From Acidisphaera sp. S103 (GTDB taxonomy: Bacteria; Pseudomonadota; Alphaproteobacteria; Acetobacterales; Acetobacteraceae), in NCBI RefSeq assembly GCF_009765975.1, contig NZ_LMUJ01000013.1, forward strand, positions 60,494 through 124,493: a DNA stretch of 64,000 nucleotides, in the 5' to 3' direction. Numbering within the stretch: the stretch's first letter is position 1; each line of letters opens with the position of its first letter. Positions 43,566-51,318 of the stretch are shown in pieces. Under the pieces are notes generated by a model that worked only from the letters and a program-made list of their open reading frames with translations, did not search any database and had not been told where the DNA came from. A program made the translations under genes and the position numbers.

Positions 43566-43865
43566 CTACCTGGCGGCTTGGTTGATGCTCGCGGCAAAGG
43601 CGATGGATCGCCTGGCATTGGAGGGAGAAGCGGTCAGCCATCGGCCTATCCGAATCGATGGAACCTCCACGATGCGATACATGATTTCGGCGGCAAGGTT
43701 ATGATCTCGATCATAATGATCCGGTGGTGATGGCAGCTTCGCGGCGAGCGCTGAGTGCCCGGCAACCACGGCTGCCGCTGCGATCCCCCGGAGGGAGTCG
43801 AGGGCCTCGTATCTTTGCGGGCCGCTATCGCTTCGGATGTCGTGCTTGACCATGGTCGTCACCAC
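43566..43865 (-). pseudogene. Remnant of an acyltransferase-3 (OafA-type) gene
   Basis: The leftward frame starting at 43865 encodes RYEALDSLRGIAAAAVVAGHSALA, the characteristic N-terminal motif of membrane acyltransferase-3 proteins (with the conserved Asp-x-Leu-Arg-Gly and later His). The frame then stops after about 99 residues, whereas the family needs roughly 350-400 with ten helices, so the rest has been lost. No further acyltransferase sequence is seen to the left before yifB. It is best read as a truncated, non-functional gene. The 445-base gap it occupies (43548-43992) holds no other gene. Confidence 0.65.
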
Positions 43866-43992
43866 GCTGCACCCGCAGGCATTGCAAGCCGCTTACATCG
43901 GGGATGGCTTCAAGGCTCTTGCCGTCCTTGCAATGTCCAATTATGCTGGCGGACAAATGCGAATGATTCGCAAATAAGGAGCGCGTCCAGCA

Positions 43993-44229
43993 ATGGCGCA
44001 AGAAAGCCTCATCGCCCGCCGGTGCGAACGTGCCGTGGTGACCGCCTATAGCGAGCTGCGTCAGATCGGTTCGGACGACATGTCGGCATTCCAGGCCTGC
44101 ACCGCGCTTTATCGGATTCATCATCCGGAGTCCTCGATCAACGAAGCCCGCCGGCTGGTCGCCGAGTGGATCGACCATCACCTTGTCCGCAAGGCGCCAG
44201 GTCCGACCGACGGCTGCCTCTGCGATTAG
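43993..44229 (+). CDS. Small conserved-looking protein of unknown function
   Basis: A 78-residue product, mostly alpha-helical, with the segment HPESSINEARRLVAEWIDHHLVR and a C-terminal Cys pair-like CLCD. An AGGAG lies 11 bases before the start. No family is recognised; composition is protein-like. The 55-bp tandem repeat begins at its stop codon, so the repeat may have spread up to the gene boundary. Confidence 0.5.
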   Translation: MAQESLIARRCERAVVTAYSELRQIGSDDMSAFQACTALYRIHHPESSINEARRLVAEWIDHHLVRKAPGPTDGCLCD

Positions 44230-44390
44230 AGTGTGATCGCCTGAGGCCGCAGGCCGGACGGCGTGAATCACACGAACGAAATAGAGTGTGATCGCCTGAG
44301 GCCGCAGGCCGGAAGGCGTGAATCACACGAACGAAATAGAGTGTGATCGCCTGAGGCCGCAGGCTGGACGGCGTGAATCACACGCATAAA
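44227..44390. repeat. Three-copy 55-bp tandem repeat with an internal hairpin
   Basis: Copies start at 44227, 44282 and 44337; the third is slightly shorter or diverged. Each has GTGTGAT near the start and ATCACAC near the end, plus inner CGCC/GGCG pairing, so each can fold into a stem of about 11 bp with a small bulge and a GC-rich loop. The array lies between the 78-residue gene and the convergent metallophosphoesterase. The element resembles a dispersed palindromic repeat; a related sequence occurs at 56232-56300. Confidence 0.92.
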
Positions 44391-44413
44391 ACCAAAGACG
44401 AGCAGGGCAGGGG

Positions 44414-44905
44414 TCAGGCGCCGCGCAATCGCGACACAGCGACCGGCCGGAAATCCCAGGCATCCACGCCGACATCGGTCTGCCGAGGCAGCGGTTTCAG
44501 CCGTCCGTGACTATGTCCGTGCAGGTTCAGCACCCCTTTTGCCATGCCGTTCCAGGTGCGGAAGGCGTAGTGGCACAGCGCCAGCCGGTGCGCATCGACG
44601 GTGATCTCGGCGTAGGCCTGGACGCTGGACCAATCCGGCAAGGCGGCGATCGCCGGGGGGTCGTTGTTGCCGGTGACCAGATGCTTGCGGCCGTTCAATT
44701 GCTGCAGCAGGGCGGCGGCCGCCTCCGTGCTGGTGCGCAGGGCGAAATCGCCGAGATGCCAGACATCGTCGTCGGGTCCGACCGTCTGATTCCAGCGGTC
44801 GATCATCGTTGCATTCATCTCGGCGACCGAGGCGAACGGCCGGCGATACAGTGACAATGCGCCGGCATGGCCGAAATGCGTATCCGCGGTGAACCAGACC
44901 ACCAT
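44414..44905 (-). CDS. Metallophosphoesterase-family protein
   Basis: A 163-residue phosphoesterase. Metal-binding motifs are FTADTHFGHAGA (residues 4-15), HLGDFAL, LVTGNND and a C-terminal LNLHGHSHGRL that supplies the last ligands. Small stand-alone members hydrolyse phosphodiesters or phosphomonoesters; substrates vary. The start at 44905 has AAGGGA upstream and drops a short implausible extension. It is divergent from the TsdA-like cytochrome gene. Confidence 0.88.
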   Translation of the reverse strand: MVVWFTADTHFGHAGALSLYRRPFASVAEMNATMIDRWNQTVGPDDDVWHLGDFALRTSTEAAAALLQQLNGRKHLVTGNNDPPAIAALPDWSSVQAYAEITVDAHRLALCHYAFRTWNGMAKGVLNLHGHSHGRLKPLPRQTDVGVDAWDFRPVAVSRLRGA

Positions 44906-45056
44906 CTGCGATTTTCCCTTGCATGGCGGCCATGCCATTACGGCAGGCCTGACCGATCCGCGCCGCGATGCCCGGCGGAGCGCCGATGCCCCGTCTGGTC
45001 ATCATTGCGCCTGTCCTGTTTACTGACCCCGACAAGGGTTGGGGGGCAAGTCGTCC

Positions 45057-46064
45057 ATGCTGAAACCGATCGCGTCCACCGCCGTGGTTGCAACGCTGCT
45101 CTCCGGCATTGCCGCGGCCCAGCCGGCACCTACACCCGCACCGACGCCGGGTCCCGCATCGGCATGGATCGTGCCCGATGTCGACAAGGTGCCTGACGAT
45201 GCCTTTGGCCGCCTGGTCCGCGAAGGCCGCGACCTGATTGTCAAGACGTCGTCCCTGATCGGTCCCGACTCGCCCGATCCGGCCAAGCACTACAGCGGCA
45301 ACGGGCTGGACTGCCAGTCCTGCCACCTGAACGCCGGCACTCAGCAATTCGGCCTGCCACTGATTGGCGTCTGGGGCGTGTTCCCCGCCTATATCGCCCG
45401 GGAAAATGCCGTCAGCACGCTGGAGGACCGCATCAACGGCTGCATGGAGCGCAGCATGAACGGCAAGGCGCTGCCCCTGGGCAGCCCCGAGATGAAAGCC
45501 ATGCTGAGCTACATCCGCTTCATCAGCGCCCCGGAAAAAACCGGCCAGTCGCTGGTCGGACGCGCCACGCCGCCATTGAAACCGGAGGACAAAGCCGGCG
45601 ATCCGGTGCATGGCCAGCAGGTCTTCACCGCGACCTGCGCCGTCTGCCACGGCGCCAACGGCCTTGGACAGCGCCTGGAACCGGCGGAAGCCAAGGAAAC
45701 AGGCCGCCGCTATCGCTTTCCGCCACTGTGGGGGCCGGACAGCTTCAATGACGGCGCCGGCATGGATCGGGGGATCACCGCCGCCCAGTTCGTCCATGCC
45801 AACATGCCGTTCGGCACCACGTTCGAGCAGCCGGTGCTGTCGGCATCCGACGCGTTCGACGTGATCGCCTACATCAGCGGCCAGCCTCGCCCGCATCGCG
45901 CGGATTTACAGGCGGATTTCCCCGACCGGTCCCGCAAGCCGGTGGACGCTGCCTATCCGCCCTATGTCGGGCCGTTCCCGCCGGACCAGCATCGCCTGGG
46001 ACCCTGGCCGCCGATCCAGGCCTGGTTGAAAGCCAACGCCGCCGCGGCGCGTGCCACCAACTGA
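45057..46064 (+). CDS. tsdA: Dihaem cytochrome c, thiosulfate dehydrogenase (TsdA)-like
   Basis: A 335-residue exported cytochrome. A signal peptide (LKPIASTAVVATLLSGIAAA) is followed by two haem c sites, CQSCH and CAVCH. Between them INGCMERSMNGKAL carries the Cys seen in TsdA and in SoxXA-type proteins, where it serves as the unusual axial ligand of haem 1. That points to oxidation of thiosulfate to tetrathionate or a related reaction on a sulfur compound; a simple electron-transfer role is the alternative. The ATG at 45057 is preferred over a TTG 18 bases earlier. Two more exported proteins follow in the same operon. Confidence 0.88.
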   Translation: MLKPIASTAVVATLLSGIAAAQPAPTPAPTPGPASAWIVPDVDKVPDDAFGRLVREGRDLIVKTSSLIGPDSPDPAKHYSGNGLDCQSCHLNAGTQQFGLPLIGVWGVFPAYIARENAVSTLEDRINGCMERSMNGKALPLGSPEMKAMLSYIRFISAPEKTGQSLVGRATPPLKPEDKAGDPVHGQQVFTATCAVCHGANGLGQRLEPAEAKETGRRYRFPPLWGPDSFNDGAGMDRGITAAQFVHANMPFGTTFEQPVLSASDAFDVIAYISGQPRPHRADLQADFPDRSRKPVDAAYPPYVGPFPPDQHRLGPWPPIQAWLKANAAAARATN

Positions 46065-46077
46065 AGGAAGTCCACCG

Positions 46078-46842
46078 ATGCTTACACCACGCCGGCAAAG
46101 CCTGAAGACCCTCGGCATCGCCCTGGCCGCGGTCGGGACCGCCGCTGCCGCCCCCGCCGAGACGCTGGTGCCGGCCGGTGCGTCCACCTTGGAGGTTCTG
46201 ACGAAGCGGTTGGCGGCGCTGCCGCGCCGGCGCGACTTCAAGACGGTGCCGATGATTCTGGACCATCGCGACCAATGGGATGCCGAGGCACTGGACGCCG
46301 TGCTGCACTATGCCGGCGGTCCCAAGCAGGCCTGGAACAACACCGACATCCACGGTCCCTGGCTGAACGTCATGCGCAATTCGATCAATTCGGAGGTCTG
46401 GTCGTTCCGCCATCCCGAGTTCCTCTGCGTCTCCGCCACGCACGGTCCCGCCCAGTTCGCGCTTTACGACGACGCGATGTGGGAGAAATACGGGCTGGCC
46501 AAGCTGGCTGGGGGTAATATCACGCACAACAGCTTTGCCGTGGCGCCCCCGGCCGCGGAGGCCGATCCGAAGGATTTTCAAAATCCTAAAGGTGCGTTTT
46601 CCAGTGCCGCCAACAGTATCCCGGCCTTGCAGCGCCGCGGCGCCGTGTTCCTGGCCTGTCACAACGCGGTTTGGGAACATGCCCAGCATTTGATTGCATT
46701 GGATACCAATCCGGACAAGCTGTCGGTCGAGGCGATGTGCGCGGAACTCAGCAACCATCTGATCCAAGGTGTCGTGCTGACGCCCGGTGCCGTCGGCACC
46801 CTGGCGGAACTCGGCAAAGCGGGCTTCTCGTACGCGCAATGA
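46078..46842 (+). CDS. Tat-type exported DsrE-like protein
   Basis: A 254-residue protein with a twin-arginine start (RRQSLKTLGIALAAVGTAAAA), so it is probably exported folded by Tat. The mature part, about 215 residues, carries the ITHNSFAVAPP and FLACHNAVWEHA blocks; the last resembles the conserved Cys region of DsrE-family sulfur-relay proteins. The link is tentative, but fits the neighbouring TsdA-like cytochrome. GAAGGAAG precedes the ATG. The start of the next gene overlaps the stop (ATGA). Confidence 0.75.
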   Translation: MLTPRRQSLKTLGIALAAVGTAAAAPAETLVPAGASTLEVLTKRLAALPRRRDFKTVPMILDHRDQWDAEALDAVLHYAGGPKQAWNNTDIHGPWLNVMRNSINSEVWSFRHPEFLCVSATHGPAQFALYDDAMWEKYGLAKLAGGNITHNSFAVAPPAAEADPKDFQNPKGAFSSAANSIPALQRRGAVFLACHNAVWEHAQHLIALDTNPDKLSVEAMCAELSNHLIQGVVLTPGAVGTLAELGKAGFSYAQ

Positions 46843-47816
46843 GTAAGATATTTCCCTGTGTCGCGGTGTTGGCGGGGTTGCTGTGTGGCGCCGCCGCCCC
46901 GCCCGGTACGCCCGCGGCGCGTCTGGACGCCGCCGAGGCGCAATTCCCACCGTGGCAGAACGGCCAGAATAACGATGCCCCTGATCGCGGCCTGGTGTTC
47001 ACCGTGCCGCCTGTGGACGACATGGCCGACTTCCACGGCAGCCTGAATGACCCCGCCTTGGTACTGTACGCATCCGGCAACTATTTCTTCGCGATGGCCG
47101 GTCTGGTGCGCGCCTTCGGGGACGCCTATCCGGCGTATCGCGGACGGGTGTTCTACGAGACGCTGCCGCCCGGCTTGCTGCTGAAGCAGATGGCGGCGGG
47201 CGGGACTGTCACCTCCGGCAACCTGACCTTCACCGTGAAGCCGGACGTGATGATGGCGGAACAGCGTGCCAGTGAGGAATGGGTGAAGGACGGCCGCCTG
47301 GCCGCGCCGGTGGTTTCATTCGCGACCAACGACCTGACCATCATGGTGCCGGCCGGCAACCCCGCCCACATCACCGGTTTGGCCGACCTGGGCCGCCCCG
47401 ACCTGCCGCTGATCATGCCCAACCCCGCGTTCGAGGGCGTCGCGCGGCAGATCCGCGCCGCTCTGGTCAAGGCCGGCGGCGAGACCCTGGCCAAGGACGT
47501 GTATGAGGGGAAAGTTGCTGCTGGAACGACCGTGCTGACCCGCATCCATCACCGGCAAACGCCACTGCTGCTGATGCAGGGCCTGGGGCAGGCCGGTGTG
47601 ACGTGGCGGTCGGAGGCGATTTTCCAAGAGAAGCAGGGCCATCCCATCACCCACGTGGATATTCCGGCGGACCAGAATGTCCGAGCGATCTACAGCGCGG
47701 CGATGGTGTCCGGCGCGTCGCATGCCGAGGCGGCGAAGGCGTGGCTGGCGTTCATCCGGTCAGACGCCGCGTTTGCGGCTTTGGCGCCGTTCGGGTTCCA
47801 GCGGTTCGCACAATAG
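46839..47816 (+). CDS. Periplasmic substrate-binding protein (ModA-like fold)
   Basis: A 325-residue protein with a signal peptide (MSKIFPCVAVLAGLLCGAAA) that includes a possible lipobox Cys. The core resembles type II periplasmic binding proteins of the molybdate/sulfate group: ALVLYASGNYFFAM, GTVTSGNLTFTVKPDVMMAE, VSFATNDLTIMVPAGNPAHI and TRIHHRQTPLLLMQG. No ABC permease or ATPase gene is nearby, so it may sense, buffer or hand over an anion instead of feeding a local transporter. It is the last gene of the cytochrome operon and overlaps the previous gene. Confidence 0.78.
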   Translation: MSKIFPCVAVLAGLLCGAAAPPGTPAARLDAAEAQFPPWQNGQNNDAPDRGLVFTVPPVDDMADFHGSLNDPALVLYASGNYFFAMAGLVRAFGDAYPAYRGRVFYETLPPGLLLKQMAAGGTVTSGNLTFTVKPDVMMAEQRASEEWVKDGRLAAPVVSFATNDLTIMVPAGNPAHITGLADLGRPDLPLIMPNPAFEGVARQIRAALVKAGGETLAKDVYEGKVAAGTTVLTRIHHRQTPLLLMQGLGQAGVTWRSEAIFQEKQGHPITHVDIPADQNVRAIYSAAMVSGASHAEAAKAWLAFIRSDAAFAALAPFGFQRFAQ

Positions 47817-47841
47817 TGGCGTGGCCGGCTCTCGGTTCGCC

Positions 47842-47931
47842 GTGCCATGACGAATTAGCCAGACCGGTGCCATGACGAATTAGCCAGACCGGTGCCATGA
47901 CGAATTAGCCAGGCCCGTGCCATGACGAATC
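47842..47931. repeat. Short tandem repeat, 25-bp unit, about 3.5 copies
   Basis: Three full copies of a 25-base unit (47842-47866, 47867-47891, 47892-47916) and a partial one lie between two convergent genes. Each begins GTGCCATGACGAATTAGCCAG. A related stretch (GTCATGACGGGTCTG) follows just before the stop of the hydratase gene. Possible roles are transcript termination or regulatory binding; nothing decides between them. Confidence 0.9.
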
Positions 47932-47959
47932 AATTGGCGGCTTGTCATGACGGGTCTGA

Positions 47960-48733
47960 TTAACGGCCCGGCCACACTGGGGTGCGCTTCTCGATGAACG
48001 CGGCGCGTCCCTCGGCGGCGTCCTCGGTCAGTGCCAGCGTGCCGATCTGCGCCTCCATGAACACCGCCGACTGATCGAAGGTGAGTTGTTCGCTGACCCG
48101 CATGGCATACTTGCCGCGCCGGATCGCTGTCGGGCTCTTGTCCAGCAGCCGCGACAGCAGCCAGTCCAGTTTCGTGTCGAGTTCCGCTGCCGGAACGACG
48201 TAGTTCAACAGCCCCAGTTCCAGTGCCTCGGCCGCCGTAACCGGTTCGCCCGTCAGCGCCATTTCATAGAGTTTCCGTGACGGAATCAGCCGTTGCAGCA
48301 CCGCCATGATCTGCATGGGGAACACCCCGACCTTGACCTCCGGCATGCCGAAGCGGGCAGTGTCGACGCCGATGGCCATGTCGCACATGCCCAGCAGGCC
48401 CAGGCCACCGGCCATTGCGTGGCCGTTGACGCGGGCGATCAGGGGAAGAGTCAAATCGCGAGCCTGCTTCATCAGTTTTACGAATGACAGCCCGACTTTC
48501 GAGTAGTCGTATTTGAACGATCCCGACCCCGCCGACAGATCGGCCCCCGCACAGAACGCCTTGTCCCCGGCGCCGGTCAGCACCACCGCCCGCACCCCTG
48601 GATCGGCGGAGGCCGCAACGAATCCGGCGGCGATCGCATCCGTAACGACGTCGTTCATCGCGTTGCGGCGCTCTTCGCGATTGATGGTGATCCATTGCAC
48701 CATGCCGCGTTTTTCTGTGAGAACCTCGTTCAT
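47960..48733 (-). CDS. Enoyl-CoA hydratase/isomerase family protein
   Basis: A 257-residue crotonase-fold protein. Oxyanion-hole segments are VVLTGAGDKAFCAGADLS (about 47-64) and ARVNGHAMAGGLGLLGMCDMA (with the Gly pair). The start at 48733 overlaps the stop of the HMG-CoA-lyase-like gene (ATGA), showing coupling. The pair resembles leucine-type or methylglutaconyl-CoA catabolism, in which a hydratase feeds a lyase, but the substrate may differ. Confidence 0.92.
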   Translation of the reverse strand: MNEVLTEKRGMVQWITINREERRNAMNDVVTDAIAAGFVAASADPGVRAVVLTGAGDKAFCAGADLSAGSGSFKYDYSKVGLSFVKLMKQARDLTLPLIARVNGHAMAGGLGLLGMCDMAIGVDTARFGMPEVKVGVFPMQIMAVLQRLIPSRKLYEMALTGEPVTAAEALELGLLNYVVPAAELDTKLDWLLSRLLDKSPTAIRRGKYAMRVSEQLTFDQSAVFMEAQIGTLALTEDAAEGRAAFIEKRTPVWPGR

Positions 48734-49686
48734 GCGTGCGCTCCCTGGCGGTACTTGCTGAGACTGCCGCCATGCATGACCTTGCCGGGCAGGGGATGGC
48801 CGACAATGTCCTCCGCCATGCGGGCGCAGTCGATCAGCGCGTCGAGGTCGATGCCGGTCTCGATGCCCATTTCTTCGCACATGAATACCAGGTCCTCGGT
48901 GCAGATGTTTCCGGCTGCCCCCTTGTGGCCGGCGAACGGACAGCCGCCGAGACCGGCACAGGAACTGTCGAAACTATCGATTCCCATCTGCAGGCCCATC
49001 AGCGCGTTGGCCAGTCCGGTGCCGCGTGTGTCATGCAGATGCAGCGCCAGGCGCAAATCGGGCCAGGTCTCCCGCACCAGCCCGACCACACGCTGGATTG
49101 ACGCCGGCGATGCCCAGCCCACGGTATCCGCCAGCCGCACCCGGTCCAGTTCGATGCCGAACTCATCCGCCACTGCCAGCAAGGAACCGACGCAATCGCG
49201 GACGGTCTCCGGCGCGATGGCGCCTTCGAAGTTGCAGCCGAAGGCGGTCATCACGATCGCGGATTCGACCGCGATGCCCCGGTCGCGGAAAAACGCCAGT
49301 TGCCGGCGCTGTTCGACCAGCGTTTCCGCGTTGTCTTTGTTGGTGTTGCGGATGGAGAACGTGTTCGACGCGCTCATTTGCAGGTGACCGGTGATGTGCA
49401 GAGGCGTCTGGATGGCGCGTTCGTAGCCGCGCAGGTTCAGTGCGATGGCGGTGTATTCCACGTCCGGCCGCTGGCGGATGGTTTGCGCGACTTCCACCGC
49501 GTCGGCCATCCCCGGCACCCGACGCGGATCGACGAACGACACGCATTGGACGTCGTGCAACCCGGTGCCTGCTAACGCCTCGCAGAACCGGACTTTCTCG
49601 GACGTGCCGATGGGGCCGGCTTCGATCTGGAAGCCTTCGCGAGGGCCTTCCTCGTGGATCTCCACGCGTTTGGGTAGGTCGGTCAA
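48730..49686 (-). CDS. Hydroxymethylglutaryl-CoA lyase-like protein
   Basis: A 318-residue TIM-barrel lyase. The start PKRVEIHEEGPREGFQ has the substrate/metal residues. FVDPRRVPGMADAVEV, the metal-binding HLHDTRG (about 218-224) and the catalytic Cys in SSCAGLGGCPFAGHKGAAGN (near 250) match the HMG-CoA lyase family, which splits 3-hydroxy-3-methylglutaryl-CoA into acetoacetate and acetyl-CoA. It lies upstream of and is coupled to the hydratase gene. A small hairpin at 49719-49734 separates it from the next gene upstream. Confidence 0.92.
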   Translation of the reverse strand: MTDLPKRVEIHEEGPREGFQIEAGPIGTSEKVRFCEALAGTGLHDVQCVSFVDPRRVPGMADAVEVAQTIRQRPDVEYTAIALNLRGYERAIQTPLHITGHLQMSASNTFSIRNTNKDNAETLVEQRRQLAFFRDRGIAVESAIVMTAFGCNFEGAIAPETVRDCVGSLLAVADEFGIELDRVRLADTVGWASPASIQRVVGLVRETWPDLRLALHLHDTRGTGLANALMGLQMGIDSFDSSCAGLGGCPFAGHKGAAGNICTEDLVFMCEEMGIETGIDLDALIDCARMAEDIVGHPLPGKVMHGGSLSKYRQGAHA

Positions 49687-49718
49687 CGTGTCCTCCTGAG
49701 CCTGACCGACCCATCATG

Positions 49719-49734
49719 CCTACTGGCGAGTAGG
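49719..49734. terminator. Small hairpin between the SnoaL-like gene and the lyase operon
   Basis: CCTACT and AGTAGG arms with a 4-base loop lie between the leftward genes at 49739 and 49686. The stem is only 6 bp and there is no T-tract, so termination is possible but weak. Confidence 0.35.
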
Positions 49735-49738
49735 GGCG

Positions 49739-50173
49739 CTAGTGGTTCAGGTTCCAGATGTCACTATCGAGCATCCAGGTGCCGTGCTCGCGTTTCCAGA
49801 TGACGACGTATTTGCCTTCCAGCTTGACCATTTGCTTTTGTGCGTCCGGGGCTTCGCCGGTGAAGCGGCCGATTTCGCGGGCAGCGCTGCCGTATTGCTC
49901 GACCGAGACGGTTTGCAGGCCGGTGATCTTGAGGCCGCTTTGGATGATGCCGGCCCAGGTTTTCTGGATGGCGTCGCGGCCGGTGGCAATGTCGGCGCCA
50001 GGCGGGAACACCTGGGCGTGTGGGGTGTAGAGGCGTGCGATGGCAGCGGCGTCGCCTTTGTCGTAAGCGGCGCCGAATTTCTGATTGGCGGCGTCGATTT
50101 CGGATTTCAGGCCGCGGGCTTGGACAGTCGTGGCCAGTAACAGCAGCGGGATAGCAAGCATTATCGGCTTCAT
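49739..50173 (-). CDS. Secreted SnoaL-like/DUF4440 protein
   Basis: A 144-residue protein with signal peptide (MKPIMLAIPLLLLATTVQA). The mature part has the SnoaL/DUF4440 pattern: SEIDAANQKFGAAYDKGD, AARLYTPHAQVFPPGAD-type strand, TGRDAIQKTWAGI and a C-terminal KREHGTWMLDSDIWN. Such proteins form cone-shaped dimers and may bind or isomerise small hydrophobic compounds; many have no proven activity. The start at 50173 has AAGGGC upstream; the longer frame lacks one. A TTGACA/-10-like promoter lies just upstream. Confidence 0.82.
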   Translation of the reverse strand: MKPIMLAIPLLLLATTVQARGLKSEIDAANQKFGAAYDKGDAAAIARLYTPHAQVFPPGADIATGRDAIQKTWAGIIQSGLKITGLQTVSVEQYGSAAREIGRFTGEAPDAQKQMVKLEGKYVVIWKREHGTWMLDSDIWNLNH

Positions 50174-50207
50174 GACTTTTGCCCTTGTTTGCTGACGCAA
50201 GGGAAGA

Positions 50208-50236
50208 ATACTGGACGGCCGGATTGATGGTGTCAA
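50208..50236 (-). promoter_or_regulatory. Probable promoter of the SnoaL-like gene
   Basis: Reading leftward, TTGACA (50236-50231) is followed after 17 bases by CAGTAT (50213-50208), about 35 bases ahead of the start at 50173. Confidence 0.5.
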
Positions 50237-50323
50237 TTGATTAAGTGCAAAAATCTGATCTCGACCGCACAGTCGCAGTCAAACGATCCATGTCTGCGCA
50301 AGTCAAATGCCGATGTTTGTACT

Positions 50324-51211
50324 TCACGAAAACACCTCGCCAACCTCATAAACCCGCGGCACCAACCCCTGTTCCGCCGCATATCGCAGACACAGTTCGA
50401 TCCCCACCCGGTTCGCCTCTGTTCCATACGGCAGCACGTCCGCCCCCACGATCCCGGCAAACCGAACCTCGGCGGGCGGTTCTGTCGCCGCAGCCTTCGC
50501 CGCCACGAACAGCCGCATCAGCTCATCGGGCAGCCACGGAGAAGCCTCCACCAGCGCCGTCTTCACGCACAGCAGGTGATTGACTGGATACGCCTTGGTC
50601 CGCGCATACCAGTCCGCCGCGGCCGCCATCGGATCGGTGATCACCGGCCGCATTGTCGAAGGATCGACCCCCGCGACGGCGATCCCCGCGTCGATCTCCC
50701 CCGCCGCCAACATCTTCGCCAAATCCTGTCCGGGCGCGATCCGCACCACATTCGGCGGGTCCACGTATTCGGCGACATGCGCGTCCTCCGCGGTCACCCA
50801 GGTGATGTCGCGATGGTCGACGCCATATTCGTCCAGTAATATCCCGCGCACCCAGATGCCTGTCGTCTGCGACCATGCCCGCACGCCGATTTTCTTGCCG
50901 CGTAAATCAGCCGGCCCGCGGATCGAGGACTCCACCGGACACACCAGCGCGCCATGATGGAACCCGCGCATCACCACGATCGGCAGCGCCTTGATCGGCT
51001 TGCGATACGCATGACCCTGCGCCAGAGTCGTCAGCGCGATCTCGCACAAATCGAAATCCAGCGTCCGCACCATGCGCCGGAACGCCCGCGTGATGACCGG
51101 CACATCCTCAAAATCGAACCGCACGCGATCCGACGCCACCGAACCGTCCTTCAACGCCTTGACATGCGGATAGTTGGCGAAAGCGGTGCGCAGCGTGATC
51201 GTTCCGGTCAT
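50324..51211 (-). CDS. Pht5-like (4,5-dihydroxyphthalate decarboxylase family) / substrate-binding-fold protein
   Basis: A 295-residue protein without signal peptide. Blocks such as DFDLCEIALTTLAQGHAY, CPVESSIRGPADLRGKKIGV, TTGIWVRGILLDEYGVD and ITWVTAEDAHV match the family that includes 4,5-dihydroxyphthalate decarboxylase; the fold is that of type II periplasmic binding proteins. The cytoplasmic location favours an enzyme over a transporter component. The start at 51211 is preferred over the ATG 9 bases upstream. It is divergent from the LLM oxidoreductase, suggesting a joint step in aromatic or cyclic compound degradation. Confidence 0.8.
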   Translation of the reverse strand: MTGTITLRTAFANYPHVKALKDGSVASDRVRFDFEDVPVITRAFRRMVRTLDFDLCEIALTTLAQGHAYRKPIKALPIVVMRGFHHGALVCPVESSIRGPADLRGKKIGVRAWSQTTGIWVRGILLDEYGVDHRDITWVTAEDAHVAEYVDPPNVVRIAPGQDLAKMLAAGEIDAGIAVAGVDPSTMRPVITDPMAAAADWYARTKAYPVNHLLCVKTALVEASPWLPDELMRLFVAAKAAATEPPAEVRFAGIVGADVLPYGTEANRVGIELCLRYAAEQGLVPRVYEVGEVFS

Positions 51212-51318
51212 GGTCCCCATCCTGTCGACTCCCAGCGGACCCTACAACCGCCCGAGCCGGTTGACACGCCCCCGATCCCCCGGCTTCCTCCCGCCAGCCA
51301 ACACAACGGAAACCAACC

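Noticed and set aside
50233..50460. Leftward 75-codon frame rich in Cys and Arg
   Set aside because: Overlaps the 3' end of the Pht5-like gene and lacks a ribosome site; treated as chance.
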